20,000 nucleotides of DNA from Neocallimastix lanati (nom. inval.). Lineage: Eukaryota > Neocallimastigomycota > Neocallimastigomycetes > Neocallimastigales > Neocallimastigaceae. Under the pieces are notes generated by a model. That model was given only the letters and a program-made list of their open reading frames with translations, did not search any database and was not told the DNA's origin. The position numbers and the translations under genes were made by a program. This document shows, in pieces, positions 8,736-19,265 of this stretch. The first letter of the stretch is position 1, and each line of letters starts with the position of its first letter. The stretch covers positions 927,501 to 947,500 of the forward strand of contig JACVTC010000055.1 of the NCBI GenBank assembly GCA_016946835.1, written 5' to 3'.

Positions 8736-9078
8736 TATATGCTTACTTATTATTAGAAAATTATATTTCAAAATTAACTGAACATGTAAGTTTCCTTACT
8801 AAAGAATGGCAGCAAAGTTGAAAGTTCTTGAAAAAATTGAATTTATTTCTTTCCTGTAAAATATTGTTTTAAATCTTGAAATGTTTCATAAAACATATAT
8901 GAATAAAAATATTGAACAAATATAAGATTAACTCTACATTAATAATAACTAATAACAATATAGATATTAAATGAATAGATTAATTTATATATAAATATTA
9001 TTTTTCATTATTATTATATTAATCCTATATTTTATATAAATAATAAATTATGAATTGTAAATAATATATGATAAAGTA
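8736..9078. other. AT-rich segment with one short coding-like stretch
   Basis: Between 8752 and 8817 a forward frame reads ENYISKLTEHV then SFLTKEWQQS before a stop, with a GTAAGT immediately after GAACAT (8784-8789). This could be an exon end or a transposase-like relic, but it is too short to identify. The rest is featureless A/T DNA. Confidence 0.25.
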
Positions 9079-9711
9079 TAAATAATAAATAATAAATAAT
9101 AATTAATAATTAATAAATAATAATTAATAAATAATAAATAATTAAATGAATAATTAAATAATAAATAAAAATAATAAATAATAAATAATAAATAGCAAAT
9201 AATTAATAATAAACAATAAATAATAAATAATAAATAATAAATAATAAATAATAAATAGTTAAAAAGAGAATTTATTAATAAATAAAATAATAAATAATAA
9301 ATAATAAATAATAAATAATAAATAATAAATAATAAATAAAAATAATAAATAATAAACAATAAATAATAAATAATAAATAATAAATAATAAATAATAAATA
9401 GTTAAAAAGAGAATTTATTAATAAATAAAATAATAAATAGTTAAAAAGAGAATTTATTAATAAATAAAATAATAAATAATAAATAATAAATAATAAATAA
9501 TAAATAATAAATAATAAATAATAAATAATAAACAATAAACAATAAATAATAAATAATAAATAATAAATAATAAATAATAAATAATAAATAATAAATAATT
9601 AAAAAGAGTATTTATTAATAAATAATAAAAAGAGTATTTATTAATAAACAATAAATAATAAATAATGAAAAGAATAATTATTAATAATTAAATGAATAAT
9701 AAATAATTGAA
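9079..9711 (+). repeat. AATAATA 7-bp satellite array, plus orientation, with AAAAAGAG spacers
   Basis: Heptamer AATAATA repeats run over some 630 bp. AAAAAGAGAATTTATTAATA occurs at 9261, 9404 and 9443, and AAAAAGAGTATTTATTAATA at 9601 and 9627. These are the reverse complement of the TTAATAAATACTCTTTTT spacer in the inverted arrays. CAATAAATAAT variants recur. Minus-strand open frames here (9048-9359, 9275-9535, 9457-9651) only translate the repeat into a YLLFIIY heptad and are not genes. Confidence 0.95.
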
Positions 9712-9868
9712 TAGTACATACTAATAATATTAATTAAAACCTATAAAAGGTTTATCATATTCTACTTTATCATATCTGCTTAAAATAATAAATTTAGTTA
9801 TCAACCATTAATATCCTACAGTTAATAGTATCCTATTTTTAATTTGCCTCAATAGAATTACTTTACAA

Positions 9869-9902
9869 TAAATAAATAAATAAATAAATAGATAGATAGA
9901 CA
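9869..9902 (+). repeat. AATA/GATA tetranucleotide microsatellite
   Basis: Five or so AATA units run directly into GATA units (ATAGATAGATAGA), followed by an A18 run. A point change in the tetramer appears to have spread through the end of the array. Confidence 0.85.
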
Positions 9903-9980
9903 TAAAAAAAAAAAAAAAAAAAGAATTTTAACTTCTTTTTTTGCCATTACCTAATCTGATAAAAATTAATCATGGAGATT

Positions 9981-10011
<31 letters not shown>

Positions 10012-10480
10012 CATTTTTTTGTATGGAATTTCCTGTAAAAAAAAAAAAATTTTTTTTATTAATTTCCTAACTTTCTCTTTTCAAAAAAAAAAAAAAAAAT
10101 AATAATACAATTATGAAATATAAAAAAGAAAAAAATGGATAGAAAACATAAAATATAGGAATATGAAATTATTGAAAATATTGAAAAATTAAAATTTAAA
10201 TAATAAACAAATGTAAAAAAATAAATAATATTTCATATGTAAATTTTAGTTTTACAGCAATTAAATTAAACAATAAATATTAATTAGAAAATTAATAATA
10301 TTCAATAATTTTAAAATTTTATACTCTATCATTAATTATGAATTTATAGTTTTTTTTATTATATTATAATGTTAAAAATATTATAAATAATATCATACAT
10401 TATATATACACATTTCAATATCTTTAATATTTTTACTAATAAAAAGAACAGAAAAAACCTTTTTTTTTTTTTTTTTATTT
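9903..10480. other. AT-rich intergenic DNA, nothing recognised
   Basis: This is a series of A and T runs (A-runs near 9980-10006 and 10084-10099; T-runs near 10042 and 10460) separated by plain A/T DNA. No open frame or repeat family is supported. Confidence 0.6.
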
Positions 10481-10880
10481 ATTAGTTTTATCATGATTAT
10501 TAAAATTTATCATATAAAAAAAAATAATAAAAAGTAAAAATTTCTTATTTCTAATTATTTATTATTAAATTATTTCATTATTAATAAATTTAATAATTTT
10601 ATAATAAAAAATCTTAAATTTAGAAATTAAATAAGATATAATTAATAAAAGTCTATTTTAAAAATATTTTAAATAATTCTTTATGGAAAAGTCTTTTAAA
10701 TTTGGTTATCAGTTTTATCATGGTTATTATATTTATTATATAAAAGTGAAAATTTCTTATTTCATATATAGTTTGTTCATAAGATTAATTCAAGATTTAC
10801 AATAATGCTTAACTAAAAAGACTTTTTTTTTTTTTCTATTTTTACTTTTATCAATTTTATCATGGTTATTACTATTTATC
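10481..10880. repeat. Three diverged copies of a TTTTATCATGGTTATTA-centred repeat
   Basis: AGTTTTATCATGATTATT lies at about 10484-10501, AGTTTTATCATGGTTATT at about 10711-10728, and AATTTTATCATGGTTATT at about 10853-10870. The first two are followed by ATTTATYATATAAAA and then AAAATTTCTTATTTC. All are preceded within 20-30 bp by a short ACCTTTT/GTCTTTT/GACTTTT block. Spacing is about 227 and 142 bp. This looks like an old duplicated noncoding element. Confidence 0.6.
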
Positions 10881-11029
10881 ATAATGAAAGTCTTATATAT
10901 AGAACTAAAAGTTTTTTTTTTTTTTTTTTATTTTACATTTACTTTTAAAAAAAAAAAAGTTTATTTTTTATATTTTTAACCAATAAAAAAAAAAATTACT
11001 GATTAAATAATTTTTATCATCTATTCATT

Positions 11030-11155
11030 TATTATTTATTATTTATTTAGTTAATTATTTATTATTTAATTATTTATTAATAAATACTCTTTTAAATTAT
11101 TTATTATTTATTATTCCATTATTTATTATTCCATTATTTATTATTCAAGTATTAA
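11030..11155 (-). repeat. Short 7-bp satellite array, inverted orientation
   Basis: This has ATTATTT heptamers with TTAATAAATACTCTTTTAA at about 11078-11096 and two copies of a 16-bp ATTATTCCATTATTT unit (11110-11150). It shares both the heptamer and the spacer motif with the arrays at 7213-8100 and 12908-13256. Confidence 0.9.
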
Positions 11156-11322
11156 TTAAATATATTTTTTCAATTGTATAGAAAGATGATATTAATTTTT
11201 TTTTCAATTTTAAACTTTTTAGTTTTGTTGATAATAACTTTTTATTTTATTTTATTTAAACTAAAAAAAAAAAAATAGCTTTAAATTAATATAACAATTA
11301 TTCAATTTAGTCTCTTCTTTCT

Positions 11323-11327
<5 letters not shown>

Positions 11328-11374
<47 letters not shown>

Positions 11375-11376
11375 AA
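11328..11376. repeat. T40-A9 homopolymer tract
   Basis: Forty consecutive T are followed by nine A, preceded by a pyrimidine-rich run (TCTCTTCTTTCTTCCTC). It is the longest homopolymer in the window and its exact length may be uncertain in the assembly. Confidence 0.9.
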
Positions 11377-11720
11377 ATAATTATTAAAAAGTTTAAAACG
11401 GTCTATCCCTTGATATGTTTTATATAATTTAATTGTAAAAAGTATATTTTAATGTAGTTTTTAAAAAGTATTATTAGTACTGAAAAAAAAAAATTACATA
11501 TCCTTGTTTAGTATTCTAAGCAATTTATTCTTAGCAATTTTAAAGTAGATTAAAGCATGTTACGTCTATTTAATGTATAAAAATATGTATAATACTACAG
11601 ATAGATATAAATATTTTAAAAAATAAGAATAATAATAAAAAAAAAAAGTATTAGCAATATAGAAAAAAAAAAAAAAAAGTATTTTTAAAGTTTAAATTTA
11701 AAAATCAAATTAAATTTAAA
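11377..11720. other. AT-rich intergenic DNA, nothing recognised
   Basis: A few mixed-composition strings such as ACGGTCTATCCCTTGATATG (11399-11418) occur among A/T DNA. No gene, RNA or repeat assignment is possible. Confidence 0.5.
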
Positions 11721-11768
11721 ATTTAAAATAAAATTTAAAATAAAATTTAAAATAAAATTTAAAATAAA
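11721..11768 (+). repeat. 12-bp tandem repeat, four perfect copies
   Basis: The unit ATTTAAAATAAA repeats four times without mismatch. It is followed by an 80-bp island of higher complexity (AAGACCGTTATGGCCTTTATAG near 11802-11823) with no recognised function. Confidence 0.95.
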
Positions 11769-11930
11769 ACGAAAGGAGTAAAATTTTAAATTTTAAAGTT
11801 TTAAGACCGTTATGGCCTTTATAGAGTTTAACTATCAATTTATCTCAAAGGTTTTTTTTTTTACTTTTTTTTAATTTTTTTTTTTTTTTAAAAATTATAC
11901 ACAAATTACCCATAAAATTTAATAAATAAT

Positions 11931-12145
11931 AAATAAAAAGTAAATAATAAATAAATACATAAATAATAAGTAAATGAATGAATAAATAATAAGTAAATGA
12001 ATAAATAAATAATATGTAAATGAATAAATAAATAATATGTAAATGAATAAATAAATAGTAAATAAATGAATAAATAAATAGTAAATAAATACATAAATAA
12101 TAAGTAAATGAATAAATGAATAAATAGTAAATAAATAAATAGTTT
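11931..12145 (+). repeat. TAAATGAATAAATAA-type array, about 23-bp higher-order unit
   Basis: AATA and GTAAATGA blocks alternate. AATATGTAAATGAATAAAT recurs 23 bp apart (12011, 12034), and AGTAAATAAATGA/C recurs about 22-23 bp apart after 12056. The 89-codon minus-strand frame across it (11906-12175) is only the repeat read as protein (LFIYLLF-type heptads) and is not called as a gene. Confidence 0.9.
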
Positions 12146-12907
12146 CTCCATATTTATTAAAATGTAATACTTCACATTATTTTATTAATATATATTATAT
12201 AATAATGCTTTCAAAAAAATTTATTATAAATTAAACTTTTTATTAATTTTATTTATTTATTCATTCACTTATATATATTAATATATTTATTTACTTATTA
12301 ACTTACTTTCAATTAAACTGTTAAAAAATACGTAATTCTTTTTTTATCAATGGACAAATTTTATTTTATTTAAAATAATTAAATTTTTTTTTGATGTAAA
12401 TAAATTTAGTTATAATTGAAATAATATATTCTCAATATATGGTTATTGTAGTTATAATATATTGTATGGAAAGTAATATTATTTAAATAACATATATTGT
12501 CAATATATTCATTACTGTATTTTACATAGAAATAAATAAATAAAAAAGAAAACAGAAAAAAAAAACAAAAATTTAAACGAATAGAATAAATAGAATAAAT
12601 ATTTTTCTTTAGTTCATTGGAAATATATTGATTATATATTGATTATATATGGATTATATGCTCTCCATATATAAATGCTTACAATATGTCATATTGAATA
12701 ATTGAAGTTTTTGTACTGACTTTTATCTCTATGGCAATCTTCAATATTAATAGATTTAAATGAAAAACAAAATGTAAAATTTTCATATAAACTATAGTAT
12801 ATAAATCTTAATAATTAATATTTTGATTTTTATTAAAATGTTATACATAATAAAAAGAACATTTATATGTATTATATGTAATATATTATTATATGTATTA
12901 TATTTTT
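12146..12907. other. AT-rich intergenic DNA, no gene seen
   Basis: The composition is less monotonous than the arrays on either side. ATATATTGATT is repeated twice in tandem near 12625-12650 followed by ATATATGGATTATATG. GCTCTCCATATATAAATGC is nearby. No open frame or known motif is found. Confidence 0.5.
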
Positions 12908-13256
12908 CAATTATTTAATTATTTATTATTCAATTATTTATTAATAAATACACTTTTTAATTATTTAGTATTTATTTAATTATTTATTATTAAAATACTC
13001 TTTTTATTATTTATTATTTATTATTTATTAATAAATACTCTTTTTATTATTATTTATTATTTATTATTTATGAATAAATACTCTTTTTATTATTTATTAT
13101 TTATTATTTATTAATAAATACTCTTTTTATTATTTATTATTTATTATTTATTATTTATTATTTATTATTTATTATTCCATTATTATTTATTATTTATTAT
13201 TTATTATTTACTATTTATTATTTATTATTTATTATTCAATTATTTATTTATTAATG
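12908..13256 (-). repeat. 7-bp satellite array, inverted orientation, with 40-bp higher-order unit
   Basis: ATTATTT heptamers alternate with TTAATAAATACTCTTTTT. The ACTC of the spacer falls at 12997, 13037, 13080 and 13120, giving higher-order units of 40, 43 and 40 bp. Further right the spacer is lost and pure heptamers continue, with ATTCCATTATT and ATTCAATTATT variants. Confidence 0.95.
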
Positions 13257-13340
13257 TATTTTTCGTTTAAAAGCAATAAAAAAGTATTAAATAAAAATTA
13301 GTTATATTAATGTTTGACATAGAAATAACTATTTGTATAT

Positions 13341-13393
13341 AATAAATAAATAAATAAATAAATAAACAAATAATAAATAAATAAATAAATAAT
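13341..13393 (+). repeat. AATA tetranucleotide array
   Basis: AATA units with a single AACA variant and one heptamer-like AATAATA break. Confidence 0.85.
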
Positions 13394-14302
13394 TAAAAAT
13401 TAAAGATTAATGTTGTATTTTTTTTTTTTAATTAATGTTTTTAATTTATATATATTAAAATACATTTTCATTATATTTATTGTATTTCATTAATTTTTTT
13501 TTTTTTTATAAAAATTTCTTAAAGGATACTTTTTTTTTTTTTTCTGTTTTTATTTAAAAAGGCAAAAAAGAAACATCTTTTGTAAAATTATATTGATAAA
13601 CTTTTAAAATAAAAAAAAGTAAGGGTTAAAAAAAAACAAATGAATAGATAGCGTTTTGTGAATATTAAGAAAACATTAAAATTAGAAATTGATAATAAAT
13701 AATTATTTTATAACAGTAGTAATTCGAAAATTTAATAATGTTATAGTAATGAAAAGTAAAAAGACAAGATTTTTTTTTTTTTTTTTTAATTTATTCTCTT
13801 TATAAACATTATTCATTTTCTTTATCATTTTATAAAATTAATTATATATAAACGTAATGGATATAACTATATTATATTTATCAATATAATGCTATGCTTA
13901 TATAAATACTTTGATATGATTAATTAATTTAAAATAATATTTTATTATTATATAGTAATGGTATATAATTATTACAAAATAATAATACTTAATTTTTGAT
14001 TACTCATACTGTTTAATATTCTAAAATTTTTATACTACTCAATTTTCTTTTTTTTTTTTTACAATGAGATTATAATTCTTTAAATATCAACAAAGTTATT
14101 TTGAACAGTAAATGTTGTTACATTTTAATTGTATAATATAAAAAGAGGAAGGATTAATTACAAAGTTTATATTTTATAACATAAGATATAATTAATTTTT
14201 AACTTTATAATAATAGAATTCGAAATATATTTAAATAAATATATGGTATATATATATGACAATTTATTATAAAGTTTCATTTTTATATAATATAAAATGT
14301 AA

Positions 14303-14334
<32 letters not shown>

Positions 14335-14770
14335 AAAATCATAAATAATAATATTTTATTATCTTTATAAAGAAAAAAAGAGAAAAAAATACGACTAATA
14401 AAATTTTTAAACATTTAATACACTAAATTTTTAAACAATTATTAATATTCTATTTCATTATATATATAATATTTTACTTTAGCTTAATCTTTTTTTTTTT
14501 TTTTTTTTTTTTTTGACAATATTAACAGAAAATAATAATCATAAAAATAATAAATTAATAAATATATATGTATAAAAAAAAAAAAAGATTAGAAATACAG
14601 TAATACCATTTCTTTAACTCTCGATATTATTTACTTTTTTGTTAAACATTTTTATTAAAATTTCAATAAGTATATCAAATTAATTGTATAAAGTAATTTT
14701 GGTTTAAAATACACTTCTTACTGTGAATAAAATTTATATATGCAATTTCCTTTTATTCAAAGAGAACGAA

Positions 14771-14771
<1 letters not shown>
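13394..14771. other. AT-rich intergenic DNA upstream of the GEF gene, no gene seen
   Basis: This is about 1.4 kb of A/T DNA with several T-runs (near 13429, 13495, 13532, 13771, 14049, 14490-14514) and a TA dinucleotide run at about 14309-14326. No open frame longer than a few dozen codons, tRNA-like fold or domain is visible. Distal regulatory sequence for the downstream gene could lie here but nothing identifies it. Confidence 0.5.
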
Positions 14772-14807
<36 letters not shown>

Positions 14808-14935
14808 ATAAAAAATTAAAAAAAAAAAAAAAAACAATTATAAAAACATGACTATATAAAAATTTATTTTAATAAAATGGTATTTAATTTAAATTAAAAA
14901 GAAAAAAAAAAAAAAAAAAAAAGAATAATTCAAAA
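14772..14935 (+). promoter_or_regulatory. Probable promoter and 5' UTR of the Rho-GEF gene
   Basis: An A33 tract (14772-14804) and a second A-run (about 14819-14834) lie 100-160 bp before the start codon. A TATATAAA box is at 14853-14860, 76 bp upstream of the ATG, and a third A-run (14902-14922) is just before AATTCAAAAATG. Long poly(dA:dT) tracts exclude nucleosomes at fungal promoters in general. Their use here, and the TATA-like box, are inferred, because such strings are common in this AT-rich DNA. Confidence 0.4.
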
Positions 14936-15324
14936 ATGACTCAACAATCTACAACTTATGATTCAACTTTTGCTCAACAAGAGCAAGAAAATTATAATGT
15001 AAGTTACTTCTAAATTAATATAATAATATAAAACTTTTAATGTATTATTCCAAAAAAAAAAAAAAAAAAAAATAAAATAAAATAAAATAAAATAAAATAA
15101 TCTAGTAATATGAAAAAAAATTTTTTGAAATATATTAATGAATTTCATATTTTATTTTATTTTATTTTATCTTAAAAAAAAAATATGAAAATATACAGAT
15201 TGAAAATAAAATTTATGATGAACCGAAACGTTTATCAAGTAATAATGGTTTCTCATTAAATAATACCAAAAATGAAATTGTGCCAGAAGTACCACCAAGA
15301 AATTTTGTATCCCGTCAACGTGCA
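14936..15324 (+). other. GEF exons 1-2 (residues 1-63) with intron 1
   Basis: Exon 1 (14936-14998) encodes 21 residues starting MTQQSTTYDSTFAQQEQE and stops at a consensus GTAAGT donor. Exon 2 (15199-15324) encodes residues 22-63, including VPEVPPRNF, a class II-like proline motif, and ends at GTATGT. Both junctions are phase 0. No signal peptide is present, consistent with a cytosolic protein. Confidence 0.75.
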
Positions 15325-15617
15325 GTATGTGTTTTTATTTTATTTTAAATTCTAATTCTATTTTTATATCAATTTTTTTTTTATTAAAGATATTTGAATA
15401 TATAATAAAATATAATTTTATTTTTGTAATATTGAAAATATTTTTATAAGATTTATTAATATAATAATAATGATAAAAAAAAAAAAAGGATAAATATTAA
15501 ATAATAATAAATAAATATGAAATTATATTAGTTATGTATAATATTGATAATGATAAATATATATTTCCTATAATAAAATTTTATTTTATTATATTTAGTA
15601 TTGCAAACATTACTTTA

Positions 15618-15652
<35 letters not shown>

Positions 15653-15691
15653 ATTATTATTATTATTTTTTATAATTATAATTATATAATC

Positions 15692-15726
<35 letters not shown>

Positions 15727-17729
15727 ATTATAATTATATAATCTTATTATTGTTATTATTTTTATAATTATAATTATATAATCTTATTATTATTATTATT
15801 ATTATTATTATAATTATAATTATATAATCTTATTATTGTTATTATTTTTATAATTATAATTATATATTATTATTATTGTTATTATTTTTGTAATTATAAT
15901 TATATATTATTATTATTGTTATTATTTTTGTAATTATAATTATATATTATTATTATTGTTATTATTTTTGTAATTATAATTATATATTATTATTATTGTT
16001 ATTATTTTTATAATTATTATTATATTATTATATTATATTAATATTTTATATATTATAATACTTTTTATATATATATGCTATATATAAATATAGCAATCGT
16101 TATATATTGATAGTAATTCAAGATATCAACAAACATATAAAAATATATTATATGGTTTATCGAGTACAAAATTAGATTATTCATCATCGCCGGTGTTTTC
16201 GAATGATATTATACCACCCCAAACTTCTATTAATTCTAGTAATACACAAAATACTCAATATGGATATAATTCACAACCTGCACCCCCACCACCCCAACGT
16301 CAAATTAATGTTACCTCACAATATAATTCCCATTCCACTCCACCACAACCCCCTGTACATAGCTATAGCATATCCACACCAAATGGCTTAATTATTAATA
16401 ATAGAGGTTCAATTTACCAAACCAATGATATGCAAAAACAAATGATAATGACTCAGCCATCATCAAGATCAATTTCACAGTATTATCCCATAAATAGAAT
16501 GCATCAACAAAACATTTCAAATGATAGTACGAGTGGTAATTATTCTTATCCACAGAGTGATTCATATACTCCAGTAAAGCAAGTAAGGTCGTCATCCTTA
16601 TCCGCGATTAATCCTTATTCAAATGATCCCTATGGTACTCAACTACAAAATTCTAATCTTTTACAATCAAATCAACAAGAAATTACGATTCAAACAAAAT
16701 CTAAACGTCGTCAATCTTTAACAAACCAATTACATAACAACTATAGTCAAATTTCACCAAATGGATCAACGGTATCGTCACATCCTTTACCATCGCCACA
16801 AAGTGGTAACTGTCAAAAAACTTCACCAGGAAATAGTTCAGATCGTAGTTCTTTGCCAAGTCCAATATCTCCCTCACAAAATCAAATTATTCAAAATCAT
16901 AGACCTTTACCTTCCAATCCTCAGTCATCAAATATTATTAATCGTTCATCAATATATCAAACTGGTAATGCTAATAATAGTAATTCATTACAAAACTCTT
17001 CAGAATCAACAGCGACTTCCTCAAGTCAAACTGCTAATAATAATGTTCCTTTATCGGCACCTGTAAGAGTAACTTCAATGATGGCCAAATCAGGACAACA
17101 ATATATCTATAGATCTCAAACGATGTCGACTACTTCAAATTCATCTCAATCTACTATTCAAAATCAACGTAGTACATATAAATCCCTTTCTACTTCCCAA
17201 CTTTCATCCCAGTCCTATTATCAATCTCCCATGAATCAACCTACCTCTACCTCTGGTTATATAGTATCTTCTCAATATTATAATAATGGAAAAATATCTC
17301 CTTCAGTGAAGCCTCAACGTTCACCACAGCTTATTGCTAGTCGTAATGGCTCCATTGAAGAGGGTTTAGTATATGAGGGACCATCAATACCTCCTCGTAA
17401 AGTTAAACCAAGATATGGATCATCATCATCCTATTATAGTAGTCCATCATTATCAAGTATTTCTTATTCTCCTAGAATGATTGGTTTAAAGAATGATTCT
17501 GATTATGATAGCTATCGAGTAAATGGTCGACCTATGTCTATGATGTCATTTTCAAGTGATAATATTTCCGAAATACAAAATCGTATGTCAACTGCTTCAA
17601 GTAAAGGTCCACACTATGGTAATTTTGGTTATCGTAATAATTCTAGAACTTCTATTTGTTCAGCTCCAGATCTTCATTATGCTTATTATAATTCTAGTTT
17701 AGATGCTATTCCTCAGGAAGGGGAAATGT

Positions 17730-17761
<32 letters not shown>

Positions 17762-18199
17762 GGTTATTCCAATAAATATTATAAATATCCAAGAAGTGTT
17801 AATGGTTTTTCCATGGATGATTCTTCTAGTGAAATAAGTGATAGTGTTGGAAATTTAAGAAGTCAATATGGTTCTACCAATTCTCTTAATAATCTTATTA
17901 AATATGATCATATGAAAATTGAAAATATGTTTATGGATGATGAAGTTTATCAAAATGGAGATTTGCGAGACAAATATCCTTTAATTGATCATTCTCCATT
18001 ATTATCTGAAATTGCTAGCGATTTCAATGAAACTATTTCTCTTGTACGTCATATTAAAGATAATATTGAATACTTGGATTGTTTTTCTGGTGATGAAGCA
18101 GTGGTAAATTGTCTAATTTAAGATTTATATTAAAAAAAAAAAAAAAAAAGTTTTATAATTATTATTATTATAATAATTATTATTATTATTATAATTATT

Positions 18200-18231
<32 letters not shown>

Positions 18232-18717
18232 TATTTTTTTTTATTTCTAACTTATTTTAAATTAATGAAAATAAAGATATATATATGTATTTTTTTATTA
18301 ACAATATTAATATTATATTATTATAAATTTTAATATTAATTTTCATAAAAAAAAAAAAAAAAATAGTCATTATTAGCAGAAATATTAGGTACGGAGGATA
18401 GAAAAGTAGCTTTATTAATTGGTCAAGTTTTAGAACAATATGGAATGTTTCATGATGTTATGTACATGCATAAATTAATGGATAATAAAAATATGTTTTA
18501 TCAAATGCATACATTAGCATTACCTTTAGCTAGAGTGGTTACTTTAGGAAGAATAAATAATTATAATAGACATGATATGATTGTTAATAATATAACATCC
18601 AATGATTCAGAATTGCGAAATAGAAGAATATCGAAATGTAAATATTATATATATATATATATATATTATTATTATTCTTTAATAAGTTATTAATATGTTT
18701 AAATATATTTATCAAAA

Positions 18718-18751
<34 letters not shown>

Positions 18752-19234
18752 TAAATATGTAAATAAATATATATATATATATTGATAAATTCTTTTTTTT
18801 TTTTTTTTTTTTTTAAATTATTAAATTTTATAAAGCATCTCTTGATGAAAAAAAAGAAAAAGATGACGAACAAAAAATGGCTTATCCAACTGGGGTAATA
18901 GTTCATGTTGCTCAATGTTATTCACCAACCTGTTTTGAGGATTCACCATGTTACAGTTATTCATGTCCAAAGAGAAGAATATATGAAAAGGTTATTAATA
19001 AAAAGGTTTCATTAGAACATATTAAAACCACAATTAATAATACATTACCATTACAAACAACATGGTCTACATCAATTGGTAAACCTTATGTTAAAAAAAT
19101 GGAAAAGAAAGAAATTAAACGACAAGAAATCATTTATGAATTTATTCAAACGGAAAAGGAATATGTTGATGATTTATATGCTGTCCAAACAGTAAATATA
19201 TGTCTTAAATTTATAATTATTATATACTTACATG

Positions 19235-19265
<31 letters not shown>

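Noticed and set aside
9048-9651. Long minus-strand open frames encoding Tyr/Leu/Ile/Phe-rich membrane-like peptides
   Set aside because: They are the 7-bp satellite translated: 7 nt times 3 gives a perfect 7-residue YLLFIIY cycle. The open frames overlap each other in different registers and show no real protein features.
11906-12175. 89-codon minus-strand frame rich in LFIYLLF
   Set aside because: It is the translation of the AATA/GTAAATGA tandem array; no independent coding signal.
14963-15148. Minus-strand 61-codon Phe-rich frame over intron 1
   Set aside because: It is built from the A-runs and the AAAAT array of the intron, and it overlaps exon 1 on the other strand.
16203-17066. Other frames open within the large GEF exon (plus 16203-16391 and 16761-17066, minus 16395-16595)
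   Set aside because: They lie inside the 670-codon exon, which is supported by splice sites, composition and domain continuity. These are overlapping shadows.
18109-18333. 74-codon Tyr-rich frame after exon 3
   Set aside because: It is intron 3 sequence (TTA and TA tracts) read in another frame; the intron is required to join the two halves of the DEP domain.
18712-18915. Minus-strand 67-codon Phe/Lys/Tyr-rich frame
   Set aside because: It crosses poly(A)/(T) and TA tracts of intron 4 and antisense of exon 5; no support as a gene.
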